The translations under genes were made by a program, and so were the position numbers. A DNA stretch of 64,000 bases from Ningiella ruwaisensis (GTDB taxonomy: Bacteria > Pseudomonadota > Gammaproteobacteria > Enterobacterales > Alteromonadaceae), in the NCBI RefSeq assembly GCF_004798935.1, contig NZ_RAHT01000003.1, positions 248,001 to 312,000 on the forward strand, given 5' to 3'. The notes beneath the pieces were generated by a model. It saw only the letters and a list, made by a program, of their open reading frames with translations. It ran no database searches and was not told the origin of the DNA. Positions 8,782 to 18,531 of the stretch are shown piece by piece (the stretch's first letter is position 1; every line of letters starts with the position of its first letter).

Positions 8782-10367
8782 TACTCTTCTCTTGTCACTC
8801 GAAGCACTTCTTCCAAGGAAGTTATCCCTGTTAGCACCTTATCGCAGCCATCTTGACGAATAGATGGAGTAGACTTGCGAATATACTTTTCAATGGCTTG
8901 TTCGCCGCGCCCATCATGCATCATCTCGCGAACGGTTTCATCGACAATGAGTTGCTCGTGTATTCCGGTTCGCCCCCGATAGCCGGTATAGTTGCACTGA
9001 ACGCATCCTTTAGGGTTATAAATTACCGCATCAGAACTTGCGGGAATACCCAAAATCTCCGCTTCGCGCAGCGATGGTGAATGAGGCGTTTTGCACTCCG
9101 GGCACAGCGTTCTAACGAGTCGCTGTGAGAGGACAGACAACAAACTGGAAGATAAAAGAAAGGGTTCGATACCCATATCTTCAAGTCGAGTTATCGCACC
9201 GGCAGCGGTATTAGTGTGTAGTGTTGATAAGACCAAATGCCCGGTTAAACTCGCTTGTACGGCAATCTGAGCCGTTTCAAGGTCACGGATTTCGCCCACC
9301 ATCACCACATCTGGATCTTGACGTAATATCGCGCGCAAACCACGCGCAAAGGTCATGTCCACTTTAGTATTGACCTGTGTTTGGCCTATTCCTTCCAAAT
9401 CGAATTCGATAGGATCTTCAACGGTCAATATGTTGCGGTCTTTCGAGTTAATTTCAGATAATCCGGCGTACAGTGTTGTACTTTTACCTGAGCCTGTGGG
9501 ACCGGTTACTAGAATGATACCGTGAGGCTTTCGGATCAACGATGAGAAGTATTCCCGATTTTTTAAGGTCATGCCCAAATCTTCGAGATTTAAACGCGCG
9601 TTGTTTTTATCAAGTAATCGAAGCACCACACGTTCGCCATGACTTGATGGCATGGTCGACACCCTGACATCTACAGCTCGTCCGCCAATCCGAAGACTGA
9701 TCCTGCCATCTTGCGGCACGCGTTTCTCGGCAATATCCATTTTTGACATGACTTTAATACGTGAAACCAGCATCGACGACATCTTGCGATTTGGGCGCAA
9801 AATTTCCCTTAAAACGCCATCTACCCGAAAACGCACAACTAACTGATTTTCAAAGGTCTCGATATGAATATCCGAGGCTCCTTCTTTAATCGCTTCGCCG
9901 AGCATCGCATTAATCAGCTTAATGATTGGTGCGTCATCTTCACTATCGAGAAGGTCTTCTGTATCGGGTAAATCTTCAGCAAGTGCGAACAAATCACTTT
10001 CATTACCCAAATCTTCCATTAATTGTTTCGCCTCAGAAGAATCCCTTTGGAATGAATCTGTCAGTACCTGTTCAAAAGCATTATCGTCAAGCAGTTTTAG
10101 CATAATCGGTTCGTCCACATAGCGGCGTACCTCGGCAATGCTTTTAAGATGCGTTTGCTGGGTATAAAAGAGTGTTAAAGGATCGGTATCCAAGCCGAGT
10201 AAGACTTTATGCCTTTTTGCAAACGAAAAGGGGACTTGCGCACCGTAGGCTTCATCCTCATCAGGCATGGCTTGAGCAGTTGCCTCTAGCTCTGCCTGGT
10301 GCAAATCATCATTATGAGGCGCTTGGCTGTGCGCATCTTGGTCAAGTTTGTCTAGAGGCTCCTGCAT
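8781..10367 (-). CDS. gspE: Type II secretion ATPase E
   Basis: Cytoplasmic hexameric ATPase (528 aa) that powers pseudopilus assembly. The Walker A motif GPTGSGKST is at residues 289-297 and the Walker B region ([12 protein letters not shown]) is at 351-362. A tetracysteine zinc site is at C422, C425, C455 and C458. The first 50 residues are acidic and Q/H-rich, making this form slightly longer than the usual 500 aa. It overlaps gspD by one base and gspF by one base. Confidence 0.97.
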   Translation of the reverse strand: MQEPLDKLDQDAHSQAPHNDDLHQAELEATAQAMPDEDEAYGAQVPFSFAKRHKVLLGLDTDPLTLFYTQQTHLKSIAEVRRYVDEPIMLKLLDDNAFEQVLTDSFQRDSSEAKQLMEDLGNESDLFALAEDLPDTEDLLDSEDDAPIIKLINAMLGEAIKEGASDIHIETFENQLVVRFRVDGVLREILRPNRKMSSMLVSRIKVMSKMDIAEKRVPQDGRISLRIGGRAVDVRVSTMPSSHGERVVLRLLDKNNARLNLEDLGMTLKNREYFSSLIRKPHGIILVTGPTGSGKSTTLYAGLSEINSKDRNILTVEDPIEFDLEGIGQTQVNTKVDMTFARGLRAILRQDPDVVMVGEIRDLETAQIAVQASLTGHLVLSTLHTNTAAGAITRLEDMGIEPFLLSSSLLSVLSQRLVRTLCPECKTPHSPSLREAEILGIPASSDAVIYNPKGCVQCNYTGYRGRTGIHEQLIVDETVREMMHDGRGEQAIEKYIRKSTPSIRQDGCDKVLTGITSLEEVLRVTREE

Positions 10368-12457
10368 CAGTTTTGTTCCGCTTTTTTCTTCTCGAGCAGG
10401 TACTCTTCAAACGATGGCGGAAGCGTCAATTTATCATCCCACGCCGGTAAATCTGGGCCATCAGTATATGGCATCAAGGGTATACCTTGAGATTGACGAT
10501 CGAGCTGCTGAGCGCGAATATAATTATATTTTCGATGACTGATTTCGTTCATGGTCACGCCATCTCGAACAATCGTTGGACGTAAAAAAACCATAAGATT
10601 GCGCTTTCGCTTGCTGGTGGAAGTCGTTTTAAACAAGTGTCCAAGAATGGGTATATCGCCTAACAAAGGCACCTTAGATACACTCTCTTGGACGTCATCG
10701 TCAATTAGACCGCCTAGCACAATGGTGCCGCCATCATCTACAATCACAGTGGTTTTGATTTCGCGTTTGTTGATTGAAATATCAACGGAAGTGGCACCGC
10801 TTACGCTTGATACTTCCTGCTCAATGGTCATTTGAACCGCGTCACCTTCATTGATTTGAGGCGTGACTTTTAGTTTTATACCAACTTCTTGACGTTCAAC
10901 CGTTTGAAAAGGGTTTGAATTGTTCGCACCGGTTGTTGTGCCAGTGATGATCGGCACTTCCTGCCCGACGATGAAAAATGCTTCCTCATTGTCCATGGTC
11001 GTCAGATGCGGTGTCGCTAAAATATTTGAGTTTGTGTCGTTACTGACGGCCTGAACTACTGCTCCCCAGCCGTTTTCAATTACGCCCGCTATCAAGCCAT
11101 TCGCGCCGCCTAGTAGCTGTGCAAGTGGAGTTAAATTCCCCTCAATGGTTTCCTGAGTTTCTACGGGAACGCCATTTGCTGAAGTTGTGGTTCTTGTAAC
11201 GGTTCTATCTTCTGCTTCACGTAGCGCAACGCCAAGCGAGCCAACGGGAATTACGCCATTAGTGAACTGCGTTCCACCGCCGTCTTCAGAGACCCACTGA
11301 ACACCTAGTGTGACGCCATCACTTTCAAGCACTTCAACGATGATAGCCTCCACCTGAACCTGTGCACGGCGAACGTCTAGTTGCCGAATTACCTCCTCAA
11401 GTGAGCGCATCATATCCGGTTCTGCGGTTATGACTAGAGAATTACTATCTTCGTGAGCATCAATACTGACATCTCGATTTCCGTTAGCACCTCTGCGCTG
11501 TGTTTGTGCCTGTCCCTGACCCTCTGCCTGGATTGTTGCACTCACACCTTGTAATACCTGGACTAAATCTTCTGCTTTTGCATAATTTAAAAAGATAACG
11601 CGAGTGTTACCGCTGGATTCTAACTCCTGATCCATGCGCTCAATTAGATTGATAAGTCTTTGGCGCGCTTTAACATCCCCACTAACAATTACTGAGTTGG
11701 TGCGATCATCTGCGACTATTCGGGGTGGCGCCTTACCTCCAGCTGCTTGTTTACCCGCTGAATTGTTTATACTTTCGATGATGCGGACCATTTCTGATGC
11801 TGAGGCATATTTTAATTTGATTACCTCAACCTCTTCATCACCGGCCTGATCCACTCGCTCAATTAATTCAACAAGGCGATTAACTACAGCGGCGCGCCCA
11901 GTAAGCATCATTACGTTGGATGGGTCGTGACTGACAACGTTGCCTCCCCCTTGCTGATCATTTAGCTGTCGCAAAATGGGGGCGAGCTCTCTTACCGGCA
12001 CATTATAAACCGGAACCACGCGGGTGATCATTTCATCGCCATCAAAACGCGTGCCTTCAACTACCGGAATATTTGACGATTTAGCGTCCTTTGAGCGCAC
12101 CACTTTTAGTATACCATTCGGCATCTCAACAACAGCAAAATCATAGACTTGCAAAACGTTTAAAAAGAACTGGTAATACTGTTCTTCAGTAAGTAAATCG
12201 TAGCTTCTGATGCTTATTTTTCCGCGGACATTCGGATCGACAATAATGGTCTTTCTTAAATTTTTACCGACGATGTTGATAAATTCAGTTATCTCAGTGT
12301 TTTTAAAATTAGGCTGGTATTCGGCAGCATAGGCTTGACCATTACTAAGCCAAGTGGTGGACAAAGAAGCAAGCGACACCATTAGCGTAATGCCGAACGC
12401 GAAACTCAGGCCCGCTCGGAGCTGGCGAAAACTCAATTTAGGCTCCGGTTTTTTCAT
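10367..12457 (-). CDS. gspD: Type II secretion secretin D
   Basis: Outer-membrane secretin (696 aa) forming the exit channel. A long signal peptide (about residues 1-44, ending A-Y-A) is followed by the N0 domain ([10 protein letters not shown]). Next come three KH-like N1-N3 repeats, with a Q-rich linker in N3 (E-G-Q-G-Q-A-Q-T-Q near 315). The secretin domain runs to about residue 640 and includes the [14 protein letters not shown] signature. I see no pilotin gene nearby. Confidence 0.97.
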   Translation of the reverse strand: MKKPEPKLSFRQLRAGLSFAFGITLMVSLASLSTTWLSNGQAYAAEYQPNFKNTEITEFINIVGKNLRKTIIVDPNVRGKISIRSYDLLTEEQYYQFFLNVLQVYDFAVVEMPNGILKVVRSKDAKSSNIPVVEGTRFDGDEMITRVVPVYNVPVRELAPILRQLNDQQGGGNVVSHDPSNVMMLTGRAAVVNRLVELIERVDQAGDEEVEVIKLKYASASEMVRIIESINNSAGKQAAGGKAPPRIVADDRTNSVIVSGDVKARQRLINLIERMDQELESSGNTRVIFLNYAKAEDLVQVLQGVSATIQAEGQGQAQTQRRGANGNRDVSIDAHEDSNSLVITAEPDMMRSLEEVIRQLDVRRAQVQVEAIIVEVLESDGVTLGVQWVSEDGGGTQFTNGVIPVGSLGVALREAEDRTVTRTTTSANGVPVETQETIEGNLTPLAQLLGGANGLIAGVIENGWGAVVQAVSNDTNSNILATPHLTTMDNEEAFFIVGQEVPIITGTTTGANNSNPFQTVERQEVGIKLKVTPQINEGDAVQMTIEQEVSSVSGATSVDISINKREIKTTVIVDDGGTIVLGGLIDDDVQESVSKVPLLGDIPILGHLFKTTSTSKRKRNLMVFLRPTIVRDGVTMNEISHRKYNYIRAQQLDRQSQGIPLMPYTDGPDLPAWDDKLTLPPSFEEYLLEKKKAEQN

Positions 12458-12475
12458 AAATATACTACCTTCATA

Positions 12476-13420
12476 TTATTCATCCCTTGGAATATCTAAG
12501 CTTAGCGAGATGTATTCATCGTTTCTGATGACTTCTAAATCCAATGTGCTAGCATCATTAAGCAGGGTAACGGCTTCGCTTGCCTGTGCATTATCTGATA
12601 AATCGTATCCATTTAGTTCAATGACCACATCACCGTCTTTAAGCCCAATATCATTGAATAAAGCCGGATCTTTGCCCGGCGAGACGCGATAGCCCAAGAT
12701 CATGCCATCTTCCTGATACGGTAATAAGCGGATGTAGTCAGTGAAGCTGGCAGGTTCAGCGCGTAGCTTTTCTTGTACTTGCCTAAATTGACTGGCTCGT
12801 GGATTCGCTGCAACGCTTCCTCCACGCGAGGCAACAGTTTGTGGAGTTTGGCTTTGCCCGCTTTCAATTGGCGCATTTTGCTCTCGTAGCCGATTTGCTT
12901 CCTCAAAATCCAGGCCCTCCAGCATCAGCGTCTCGCGCGTGGCACGATTTTTTATGATCACCCGGTCAGCATATATTTCATCGAGCGTCACTTGCGTGCC
13001 TTCAATTTTATCACCAATGCCATAGGTGTTTTGATTGTTTCTATATTCGATAACGGCGGCCCCGCCATTTTCTGCAGTGCTGGCGACAACGCCCGATAGT
13101 ACTAAGTTTAGTTTAGTTTCAGGAGCGTCAGTTACTTCCTGTACTTCAACAGGTTTTGCGCTGGCATCGCCAAAAAGATTTAAGGCAAGGAGTTTATCAA
13201 GGTTGGTTTTATTTGATTGCGTCCCAATGTTGCCACTTACGGACAGGTTTTGTTCAAAACGGGTGGCAAGCTCAGGTTGAGGAAGTATGCGCCAAGTTAG
13301 TTTTGCTGCGAGCGATACCAGATACAAACTAAGAATAATGACAATCATCAAAATGATTTTTTGATCGTTTTCTTGATAAAATCGGCTTACAGGCGTTAAT
13401 ACACGCGTTTCGAGTGTCAT
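12476..13420 (-). CDS. gspC: Type II secretion protein C
   Basis: First gene of the operon. It encodes 314 aa: a short cytoplasmic tail, a membrane helix at about residues 22-42, a homology-region domain (about 65-170, with V-L-S-G-V-V-A-S), a Ser/Gln-rich linker, and a C-terminal PDZ-like domain (about 235-310, with G-L-K-D-G-D-V-V-I-E-L-N-G). In the family it couples the secretin to the inner-membrane platform and helps recognise cargo. The operon promoter must lie in the 237-bp region shared with hslR. Confidence 0.94.
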   Translation of the reverse strand: MTLETRVLTPVSRFYQENDQKIILMIVIILSLYLVSLAAKLTWRILPQPELATRFEQNLSVSGNIGTQSNKTNLDKLLALNLFGDASAKPVEVQEVTDAPETKLNLVLSGVVASTAENGGAAVIEYRNNQNTYGIGDKIEGTQVTLDEIYADRVIIKNRATRETLMLEGLDFEEANRLREQNAPIESGQSQTPQTVASRGGSVAANPRASQFRQVQEKLRAEPASFTDYIRLLPYQEDGMILGYRVSPGKDPALFNDIGLKDGDVVIELNGYDLSDNAQASEAVTLLNDASTLDLEVIRNDEYISLSLDIPRDE

Positions 13421-13657
13421 TGCTTCTCAATTCAAACTGGCTTACTTCATTTTAGGAGTGTAATCATAGCTAGTGTAGCGATGATGAACAATAGCCACAG
13501 GCATTTGTTATAAAAATTTTATAGCTTTGTGACCATCATTTTTAACAAAAGTGCATTAAAATCGATGATATAAAGTGCTTTGGACTATCTAATCTGTATT
13601 TATAAGCGTAGTAAGTAAAAACTAAAGTGAATCACAGAATATGCGAGCCTAACCGAA
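13421..13657. promoter_or_regulatory. Divergent promoter region gspC / hslR
   Basis: This 237-bp AT-rich spacer separates divergent genes. It contains a near-palindromic AT block (around 13509-13523) and a TATAAA-like hexamer near 13570 on the plus strand. I cannot assign -35/-10 pairs with confidence. Confidence 0.4.
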
Positions 13658-14092
13658 ATGAGCAATAAAGCGAAACCTCAAAAAACGCCACAGAAAGGAC
13701 AGACAAGTTCGCAACTTGCAGGCGTCCGCTTGGATAAGTGGGTATGGGCGGCGCGCTTTTGTAAAACCAGAAGTTTGGCGCGGGATTTAATCGCTGCAGG
13801 GAAGATTACTTATAATGGACAACGAGCTAAACCTAGCCGTATTGCTGAGGCAGGAGCAGTAGTAAAAATCCCGGCAGGTTTTGACGTAAAAACCGTCGTT
13901 ATAGAAAAAGTTGAAGAGAAGCGGCAATCTGCTCCGCTTGCACAACAAATGTACACAGAAACGCAGGAGAGTATTGAGCTTAGAGAAAGAAATGCAGAAG
14001 CAAGAAAATTAAGCGCGTTTCACAGTCCAAAACCTGATAGTCGACCTGATAAGAAGCAGCGCAGACAAATTATTAAATTTAAACACCAATAA
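13658..14092 (+). CDS. hslR: Heat shock protein 15 (ribosome-associated, S4 domain)
   Basis: RNA-binding protein (144 aa) that in E. coli recognises free 50S subunits with a stalled nascent chain. The S4 RNA-binding fold runs from about residue 25 to 85, with R-L-D-K-W-V-W-A-A-R-F-C-K-T-R-S. A basic C-terminal tail follows (K-K-Q-R-R-Q-I-I-K-F-K). The N-terminus is about 20 residues longer than in E. coli and includes K-G-Q-T-S, encoded by a copy of the window's GGACAGAC motif (13697-13705). It lies 9 bp upstream of hslO, a standard pairing. Confidence 0.93.
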   Translation: MSNKAKPQKTPQKGQTSSQLAGVRLDKWVWAARFCKTRSLARDLIAAGKITYNGQRAKPSRIAEAGAVVKIPAGFDVKTVVIEKVEEKRQSAPLAQQMYTETQESIELRERNAEARKLSAFHSPKPDSRPDKKQRRQIIKFKHQ

Positions 14093-14101
14093 GGTACTTC
14101 A

Positions 14102-15070
14102 ATGACAGATTCACTTTCTCGATTTTTATTTGAGAAGCGCGCCGTGAGAGGCGAAATTGTTCAGTTAGAAAAAAGTTATCAACAGATCCTCGCCTCATAT
14201 CAGTATCCTGCACCCATTGCCAGATTACTTGGAGAACTGATGGCCGCAGCAAGCTTATTAACAGCGACTTTGAAATTTAAAGGCGAAATCGCACTTCAGA
14301 TCCAAAGTGAAGGCCTAGTAAAATATGCCGTAATAAACGGTACACACGAACAAAAGCTCAGAGGCGTGGCGCGCTGGGATGAAAGCGTTAGTGACTTGCC
14401 CAATGATTTTCAGTCTTTATTCAAAAAGGGCGTGTTAGCCATAACATTGGCGCCATTTGATGGAGAACGATATCAGGGAGTGGTGGCGCTTGATCAGGAA
14501 AGCTTAGCCGCTTGCCTGGAAAATTATTTTTTGCAGTCTGAGCAACTGCTTACAAAAGTGTATTTGAGCACGCGAATCAACTCTCAAACTTCTGAAACAA
14601 ATGCGTTGGGGACAGACAATAGTCGAGCGTCTGGAAATGCGTCGGGGACAGACAATAATCTAGCGTCAGGCATGCTTTTACAAATCGTACCCCAGACTAG
14701 CGAAACCTATCAGGCAAGTGAAAACAAGGACTTTGAAGATCTGAGCGTACTTGCCAACACAATTACTGATGAAGAATTACTGGGCTTACCTGCTCAAGAA
14801 ATTATACGTCGATTATTTCATGAAGAAGATGTCAGGTTATACCAGCCGCAAGAGGTGGTATTTGAGTGTGATTGCTCGAAGGCGAGAAGTGCTCAAGCCT
14901 TGAGAAATGTGCCTAAATCGGAGCTTTTACAGATAGTTCAAGAAGATGGCGAGATAAAAATGAACTGTCAGTTTTGTCATACTGAGTATCGATTCGATGC
15001 CGTGGATGTAGAAAACATTCATGCGGACAACTTTAGTGCATTTACTGAAGCGGGAACGATCAAGCATTAA
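14102..15070 (+). CDS. hslO: Redox-regulated chaperone Hsp33, with an internal repeat insertion
   Basis: Holdase chaperone (322 aa) activated by oxidative unfolding. The zinc/redox switch cysteines are C256-x-C258 and C289-x2-C292. The core domain matches the family except for an insertion at about residues 160-189. There, N-A-[LS]-G-T-D-N occurs twice as a 12-residue repeat (167-178 and 179-190), encoded by a 36-bp tandem duplication containing GGGGACAGAC. E. coli Hsp33 is about 30 residues shorter and goes directly from this strand to the G-M-L-L-Q motif. The insertion sits in a probable surface loop and keeps the frame open. The chaperone is probably still functional, because all four Cys and the flanking core are intact. 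Confidence 0.94.
   Translation: MTDSLSRFLFEKRAVRGEIVQLEKSYQQILASYQYPAPIARLLGELMAAASLLTATLKFKGEIALQIQSEGLVKYAVINGTHEQKLRGVARWDESVSDLPNDFQSLFKKGVLAITLAPFDGERYQGVVALDQESLAACLENYFLQSEQLLTKVYLSTRINSQTSETNALGTDNSRASGNASGTDNNLASGMLLQIVPQTSETYQASENKDFEDLSVLANTITDEELLGLPAQEIIRRLFHEEDVRLYQPQEVVFECDCSKARSAQALRNVPKSELLQIVQEDGEIKMNCQFCHTEYRFDAVDVENIHADNFSAFTEAGTIKH
14599..14670 (+). repeat. 36-bp tandem duplication carrying the GGGGACAGAC motif, inside hslO
   Basis: Copies at 14599-14634 and 14635-14670 differ at four positions. Each contains GGGGACAGACAAT. The period is 12 codons, so the frame is kept. Confidence 0.95.
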
Positions 15071-15077
15071 TCGAATG

Positions 15078-15143
15078 TTTGGGGACAGACATCTTAGAAA
15101 TGATTGAGGAGGACGGAGTTTGGCAGAGTGGTAGAGGACAGTC
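15078..15143 (+). repeat. Intergenic pair of RAYT-type motifs between hslO and envZ
   Basis: TTTGGGGACAGACAT begins at 15078 and GAGGACAGTCTTT at 15134. The same pair, in the same order and on the same strand, precedes the transposase at 18306-18433. The envZ stop codon lies immediately beside the second motif. Confidence 0.8.
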
Positions 15144-15145
15144 TT

Positions 15146-16471
15146 TTAAATAGACTTCGATTTCCGCTGGATAGGCTTATAATGCACCTGCAGCTTAAAT
15201 CCAGCTACCAACCCTCCATCCTTGTGATTATAGAAAGTCATTTGTCCATCATGGCTTTCGATTATTCGTTTTGTAATTGCCAAGCCTAATCCAGAGCCAC
15301 TAGTTCCTCGCGCTCGATCTCCTTGCGCAAAGGGGTTGAAGAGCATTTCAATCTGACTGTCCTCTATACCTTGGCCGAAATCCCTTATCGCACAAAACAC
15401 TTTGCCTTCTTTTTCCAGATATTTGGTAATAATTTCTATATTTTGGCTTCCATATTTAAAAGCATTTTCTATTAAGTTTTCAAGCACTCGCTTGATACCG
15501 ACTGTTCTTAATTTTAGGAAGGGGATTTCGCTAAGTTGTAAATTAATTTTGTGACTGTCCTCAATAGCATGGGCGTCCACCAGGTCTTTGATCAAATCGT
15601 TCAGATTTCTGGTTTCGAGATTTTCCTGTTGATCTTGCCGAGCATAGTCGATGAATTGATCAATAATCGCATTCATATCATCAATGTCGTGCTCAATTCC
15701 ATCTTTCACCCAAGCTTGCTCATCCGGCAGCATTTCACTGGCAAGCCTTATTCTCGTTAAAGGAGTTCGAAGGTCGTGAGATATGCCAGCCGTCATCAAA
15801 ATTCTATCACTTTCCAGCTGTTTTATGTTTTGTGACATACTATTAAATGCTTTAGTAACAGCAACTATTTCAGTACTGCCTTCAAGTGCCAAGGGCTCTG
15901 GAAACTGGCCGCGACCAACTTTTCTAGCCGCGCCTTGTAAAGCTTGCAAAGGACGATTAAGGCGTCTGACAAACAACCATCCTCCAAGCACGCTCAAGCC
16001 TCCGATTACGATAAAATACATAGTGAGTGGAGACAATTCTTCTTCGCCAATGCCCACTAGTGGTATAGATATCCAAGTGTTTTTATCTTTAAAAGGTTTG
16101 ATCCAAATAATGTACTGTTTACCGGTCTTTATGCGAATTTCAATTTCATCTTCTAGTTGCTCTGACACGCTGTTTGCCATAAACCCATAAAATGTTGCAC
16201 TACTTAAACCGGCATGCATGGCAGTTGTCTCTGTGTGGAAGCGAATTCCTGTTTTCTGGAATAGCTCGTCTTTATCTTTTTCAGAAAGACTGTCCACATC
16301 TGTGATTAAAAGCGTGGCAACCTGATTAGCCACGAGTGTGTTGATCTGATTATAACTGGGTGTGATGAAATAGTGAGTAATTGAAAAGTATGAGACTATC
16401 TGGTTGGCAAGTAGCAATAGTCCTATGAGTACAACCGTCTGCGAAAAGGTTGATTGTGGAATAAAACGCAT
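15146..16471 (-). CDS. envZ: Osmolarity sensor histidine kinase EnvZ
   Basis: Inner-membrane sensor kinase (441 aa) paired with OmpR. Two membrane helices (about 11-30 and 155-175) flank a periplasmic sensor, followed by HAMP (about 180-230). The phosphoacceptor box is G-I-S-H-D-L-R-T-P-L-T-R near residue 237, and the ATPase domain has N (E-N-L-I-E-N-A-F-K-Y-G) and G boxes (G-S-G-L-G-L-A-I). Three in-gene GGACAG motifs (complements of 15355-15364, 15553-15562 and 16288-16297) encode E-D-S, E-D-S and V-D-S. It lies 28 bp downstream of ompR, so the two form an operon. Confidence 0.93.
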   Translation of the reverse strand: MRFIPQSTFSQTVVLIGLLLLANQIVSYFSITHYFITPSYNQINTLVANQVATLLITDVDSLSEKDKDELFQKTGIRFHTETTAMHAGLSSATFYGFMANSVSEQLEDEIEIRIKTGKQYIIWIKPFKDKNTWISIPLVGIGEEELSPLTMYFIVIGGLSVLGGWLFVRRLNRPLQALQGAARKVGRGQFPEPLALEGSTEIVAVTKAFNSMSQNIKQLESDRILMTAGISHDLRTPLTRIRLASEMLPDEQAWVKDGIEHDIDDMNAIIDQFIDYARQDQQENLETRNLNDLIKDLVDAHAIEDSHKINLQLSEIPFLKLRTVGIKRVLENLIENAFKYGSQNIEIITKYLEKEGKVFCAIRDFGQGIEDSQIEMLFNPFAQGDRARGTSGSGLGLAITKRIIESHDGQMTFYNHKDGGLVAGFKLQVHYKPIQRKSKSI

Positions 16472-16499
16472 CAGATGGTTCGAGTCACGTTATTTGCAT

Positions 16500-17231
16500 T
16501 TACGCAGGCGTTCCATCTGGCACAAAGACATAGCCTAAGCCCCATACAGTTTGAATGTATCGAGGATTTGTTGGGTCTTCTTCTAACATTCGTCTTAGTC
16601 TTGATACTTGCACATCAATGCTTCTTTCAAGCGCACTATAGTCTCTTCCTCTCGCCAGGTTCATCAGCTTATCGCGAGAAAGCGGTTCCCGCGGGTGGGT
16701 GACCAAGGATTTCAAAACAGCAAATTCGCCGCTCGTAAGCGTCAACGGTTTACCATTGTCAGTCATTTCACGAGTCGCCAGGTTTAACTCATAGGTACCG
16801 AATTTAACACGTTGCTCGGCCTGCGACGGCGCACCGGGGGCCTCATTTGTTTTACGTCTAAGTACAGCTTTAGCTCGCGCAAGTAATTCTCTGGGATTGA
16901 AGGGCTTAGGAAGATAGTCATCTGCTCCCATCTCAAGTCCGATGATGCGGTCTACCTCATCTCCTTTCGCAGTCAGCATGATAATTGGAATTTCATTTTT
17001 TTGTTGCCTGAGTCTACGGCAAATAGAGAGGCCATCCTCATCAGGGAGCATAAGATCTAAAACAATCAGATGAAAATTCTCACGTTCAAGTAGTCTGTCC
17101 ATTTGCTCTGCGTTAGCGGCACTTCTTACTTGAAAGCTTTGCTCGACCAGATAGCGTTCGAGTAACGAGCGCAAACGCATATCATCATCTACAACGAGTA
17201 TTTTTGTTGTTTCTTGTCTCATGGCACCCAT
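16500..17231 (-). CDS. ompR: Response regulator OmpR
   Basis: DNA-binding response regulator (243 aa). The receiver domain (about 10-125) has the acidic pair V-D-D-D near 15-18 and phosphoacceptor Asp in V-L-D-L-M-L-P-D-E-D-G. The winged-helix output domain (about 140-238) has the R-G-R-D-Y-S-A-L-E-R-S-I-D-V-Q-V-S-R-L-R-R recognition region typical of OmpR rather than PhoB. The ATG at 17231 and an internal Met at residue 4 are both usable. Its promoter should lie in the 82-bp gap before prkB. Confidence 0.95.
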   Translation of the reverse strand: MGAMRQETTKILVVDDDMRLRSLLERYLVEQSFQVRSAANAEQMDRLLERENFHLIVLDLMLPDEDGLSICRRLRQQKNEIPIIMLTAKGDEVDRIIGLEMGADDYLPKPFNPRELLARAKAVLRRKTNEAPGAPSQAEQRVKFGTYELNLATREMTDNGKPLTLTSGEFAVLKSLVTHPREPLSRDKLMNLARGRDYSALERSIDVQVSRLRRMLEEDPTNPRYIQTVWGLGYVFVPDGTPA

Positions 17232-17313
17232 CCAAAGCTAGAGTTTAGAGTATAACTCAGGCCGTTTAAATATTCCTACACGCTAGGTGTGACAGAGTGT
17301 TACAAGTTGTAAA

Positions 17314-18216
17314 TTAACTATCTGCCACCCAATCCATTTGATAGCCTGCCCGGCGTTTTTTATCCATTAATTCTTCTATTAATGGTGTGAGAATAAGTTC
17401 CATTGCCAGTCCCATTTTCCCGCCAGGCACAACAATCGTGTTAACCCGGGACATGAATGCTCCGTCTATCATTTGCAGTAAATAGGTAAAATTAACATTT
17501 TTCATTTCCCGTCTAAAACGAACGACAACAAAACTTTCGTCTTGAGAAGGAATTTCTCGAGCGCTAAAGGGGTTTGATGTGTCGACTGTAGGGACGCGCT
17601 GAAAGTTAATATGCGTGCGAGAAAATTGAGGCGTGATAAAGTGAAAATAATCATCAAGGCTTCTGACAATGCTGCTCATCACCGCATCCCGAGAATGTCC
17701 TCGGTCGGTGGTATCGCGGACAATCTTTTGGATCCATTCCAAATTCACGATCGGAACCATGCCTACCAATAAGTCGACATAGGAGGCTGCATCGATTTCC
17801 TCGGTTCGCACTCCGCCATGTAGTCCTTCATAAAATAACAAATCGGTATTTTCAGGTAAGTCCTGCCACGGAGTGAATGTCCCCGGCATTTGATTAAAGG
17901 GAACCGCGTCATCGAATGTATGAAGATATTGTCTAAATTGACCGCTGCCAGATTCGCTGTACTGTTTAAAAAGGGTCTCAAGAAGCTCAAAATCGTTTGC
18001 TTTAGGACCAAAGTAGCTTATGTGCTTTCCTTGCTCTTGCGCTTTTCGTATCTCGACTTCCATCTCTGGTCGCGTGAAACGATGAAAGCTGTCTCCTCCA
18101 ACAGAGGCAGCATTGATGTCCAGGTTTCTAAAGATATGCCTGATTGCATTTGTTGTTGTAGTAGTTCCTGCGCCGGAACTACCTGTAATGGCGATTATTG
18201 GATGTTTGACAGACAT
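17314..18216 (-). CDS. prkB: Phosphoribulokinase-like protein PrkB
   Basis: P-loop kinase of the PRK/uridine kinase family, 300 aa from the ATG at 18216. The nucleotide site is A-I-T-G-S-S-G-A-G-T-T-T-T (residues 9-21). I chose this start because S-V-K-H-P-I-I-A-I-T-G matches the E. coli PrkB N-terminus; the open frame extends 19 codons upstream from a TTG. In non-photosynthetic gammaproteobacteria the physiological substrate is unclear, and no Rubisco gene is in the window. It often sits near crp or ompR genes. Confidence 0.85.
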   Translation of the reverse strand: MSVKHPIIAITGSSGAGTTTTTNAIRHIFRNLDINAASVGGDSFHRFTRPEMEVEIRKAQEQGKHISYFGPKANDFELLETLFKQYSESGSGQFRQYLHTFDDAVPFNQMPGTFTPWQDLPENTDLLFYEGLHGGVRTEEIDAASYVDLLVGMVPIVNLEWIQKIVRDTTDRGHSRDAVMSSIVRSLDDYFHFITPQFSRTHINFQRVPTVDTSNPFSAREIPSQDESFVVVRFRREMKNVNFTYLLQMIDGAFMSRVNTIVVPGGKMGLAMELILTPLIEELMDKKRRAGYQMDWVADS

Positions 18217-18531
18217 AAGGTTCACATTAAGTGGGAATAGCTCTTTTATAAGCAAGAGCTTTGCGTTAATCAAGGCTTTTCTTGAAAGGTCTTAGAAACC
18301 TAATCTTTGGGGACAGACATTTTTATCGCTAAATCCTTAAACACAAATTTCCAAGAATCTTCGAGGACACACATTTTCTGCAACAGGTTTTATTGAAAGT
18401 ATTTTTCTAAAAAGTTCTAAAAAGGACAGTCTTTCGAGCGCCTCTTTTATTCGTTGATAGAATGTCTAAACAGAAATCATAAAAAAACCATCTTTTGTGC
18501 AGTTAAAATAGAATCGCGGAGTGTTTATCTT
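18217..18531 (+). repeat. Left flank of the RAYT gene with three GGAC-type motifs
   Basis: This 315-bp stretch without a gene holds TTTGGGGACAGACATTTTT (from 18306), TCGAGGACACACATTTT (from 18361) and AAAAGGACAGTCTTT (from 18420), all on the plus strand, the same strand as the transposase. The sequence between them is AT-rich. The arrangement resembles the repeat units recognised by REP-associated tyrosine transposases. No matching unit is seen to the right of the transposase, where purD begins four bases later. Confidence 0.75.

Noticed and set aside
17314-18216. Evidence for a Calvin cycle
   Set aside because: PrkB-type kinases occur in many heterotrophs and no other Calvin-cycle gene is in the window.
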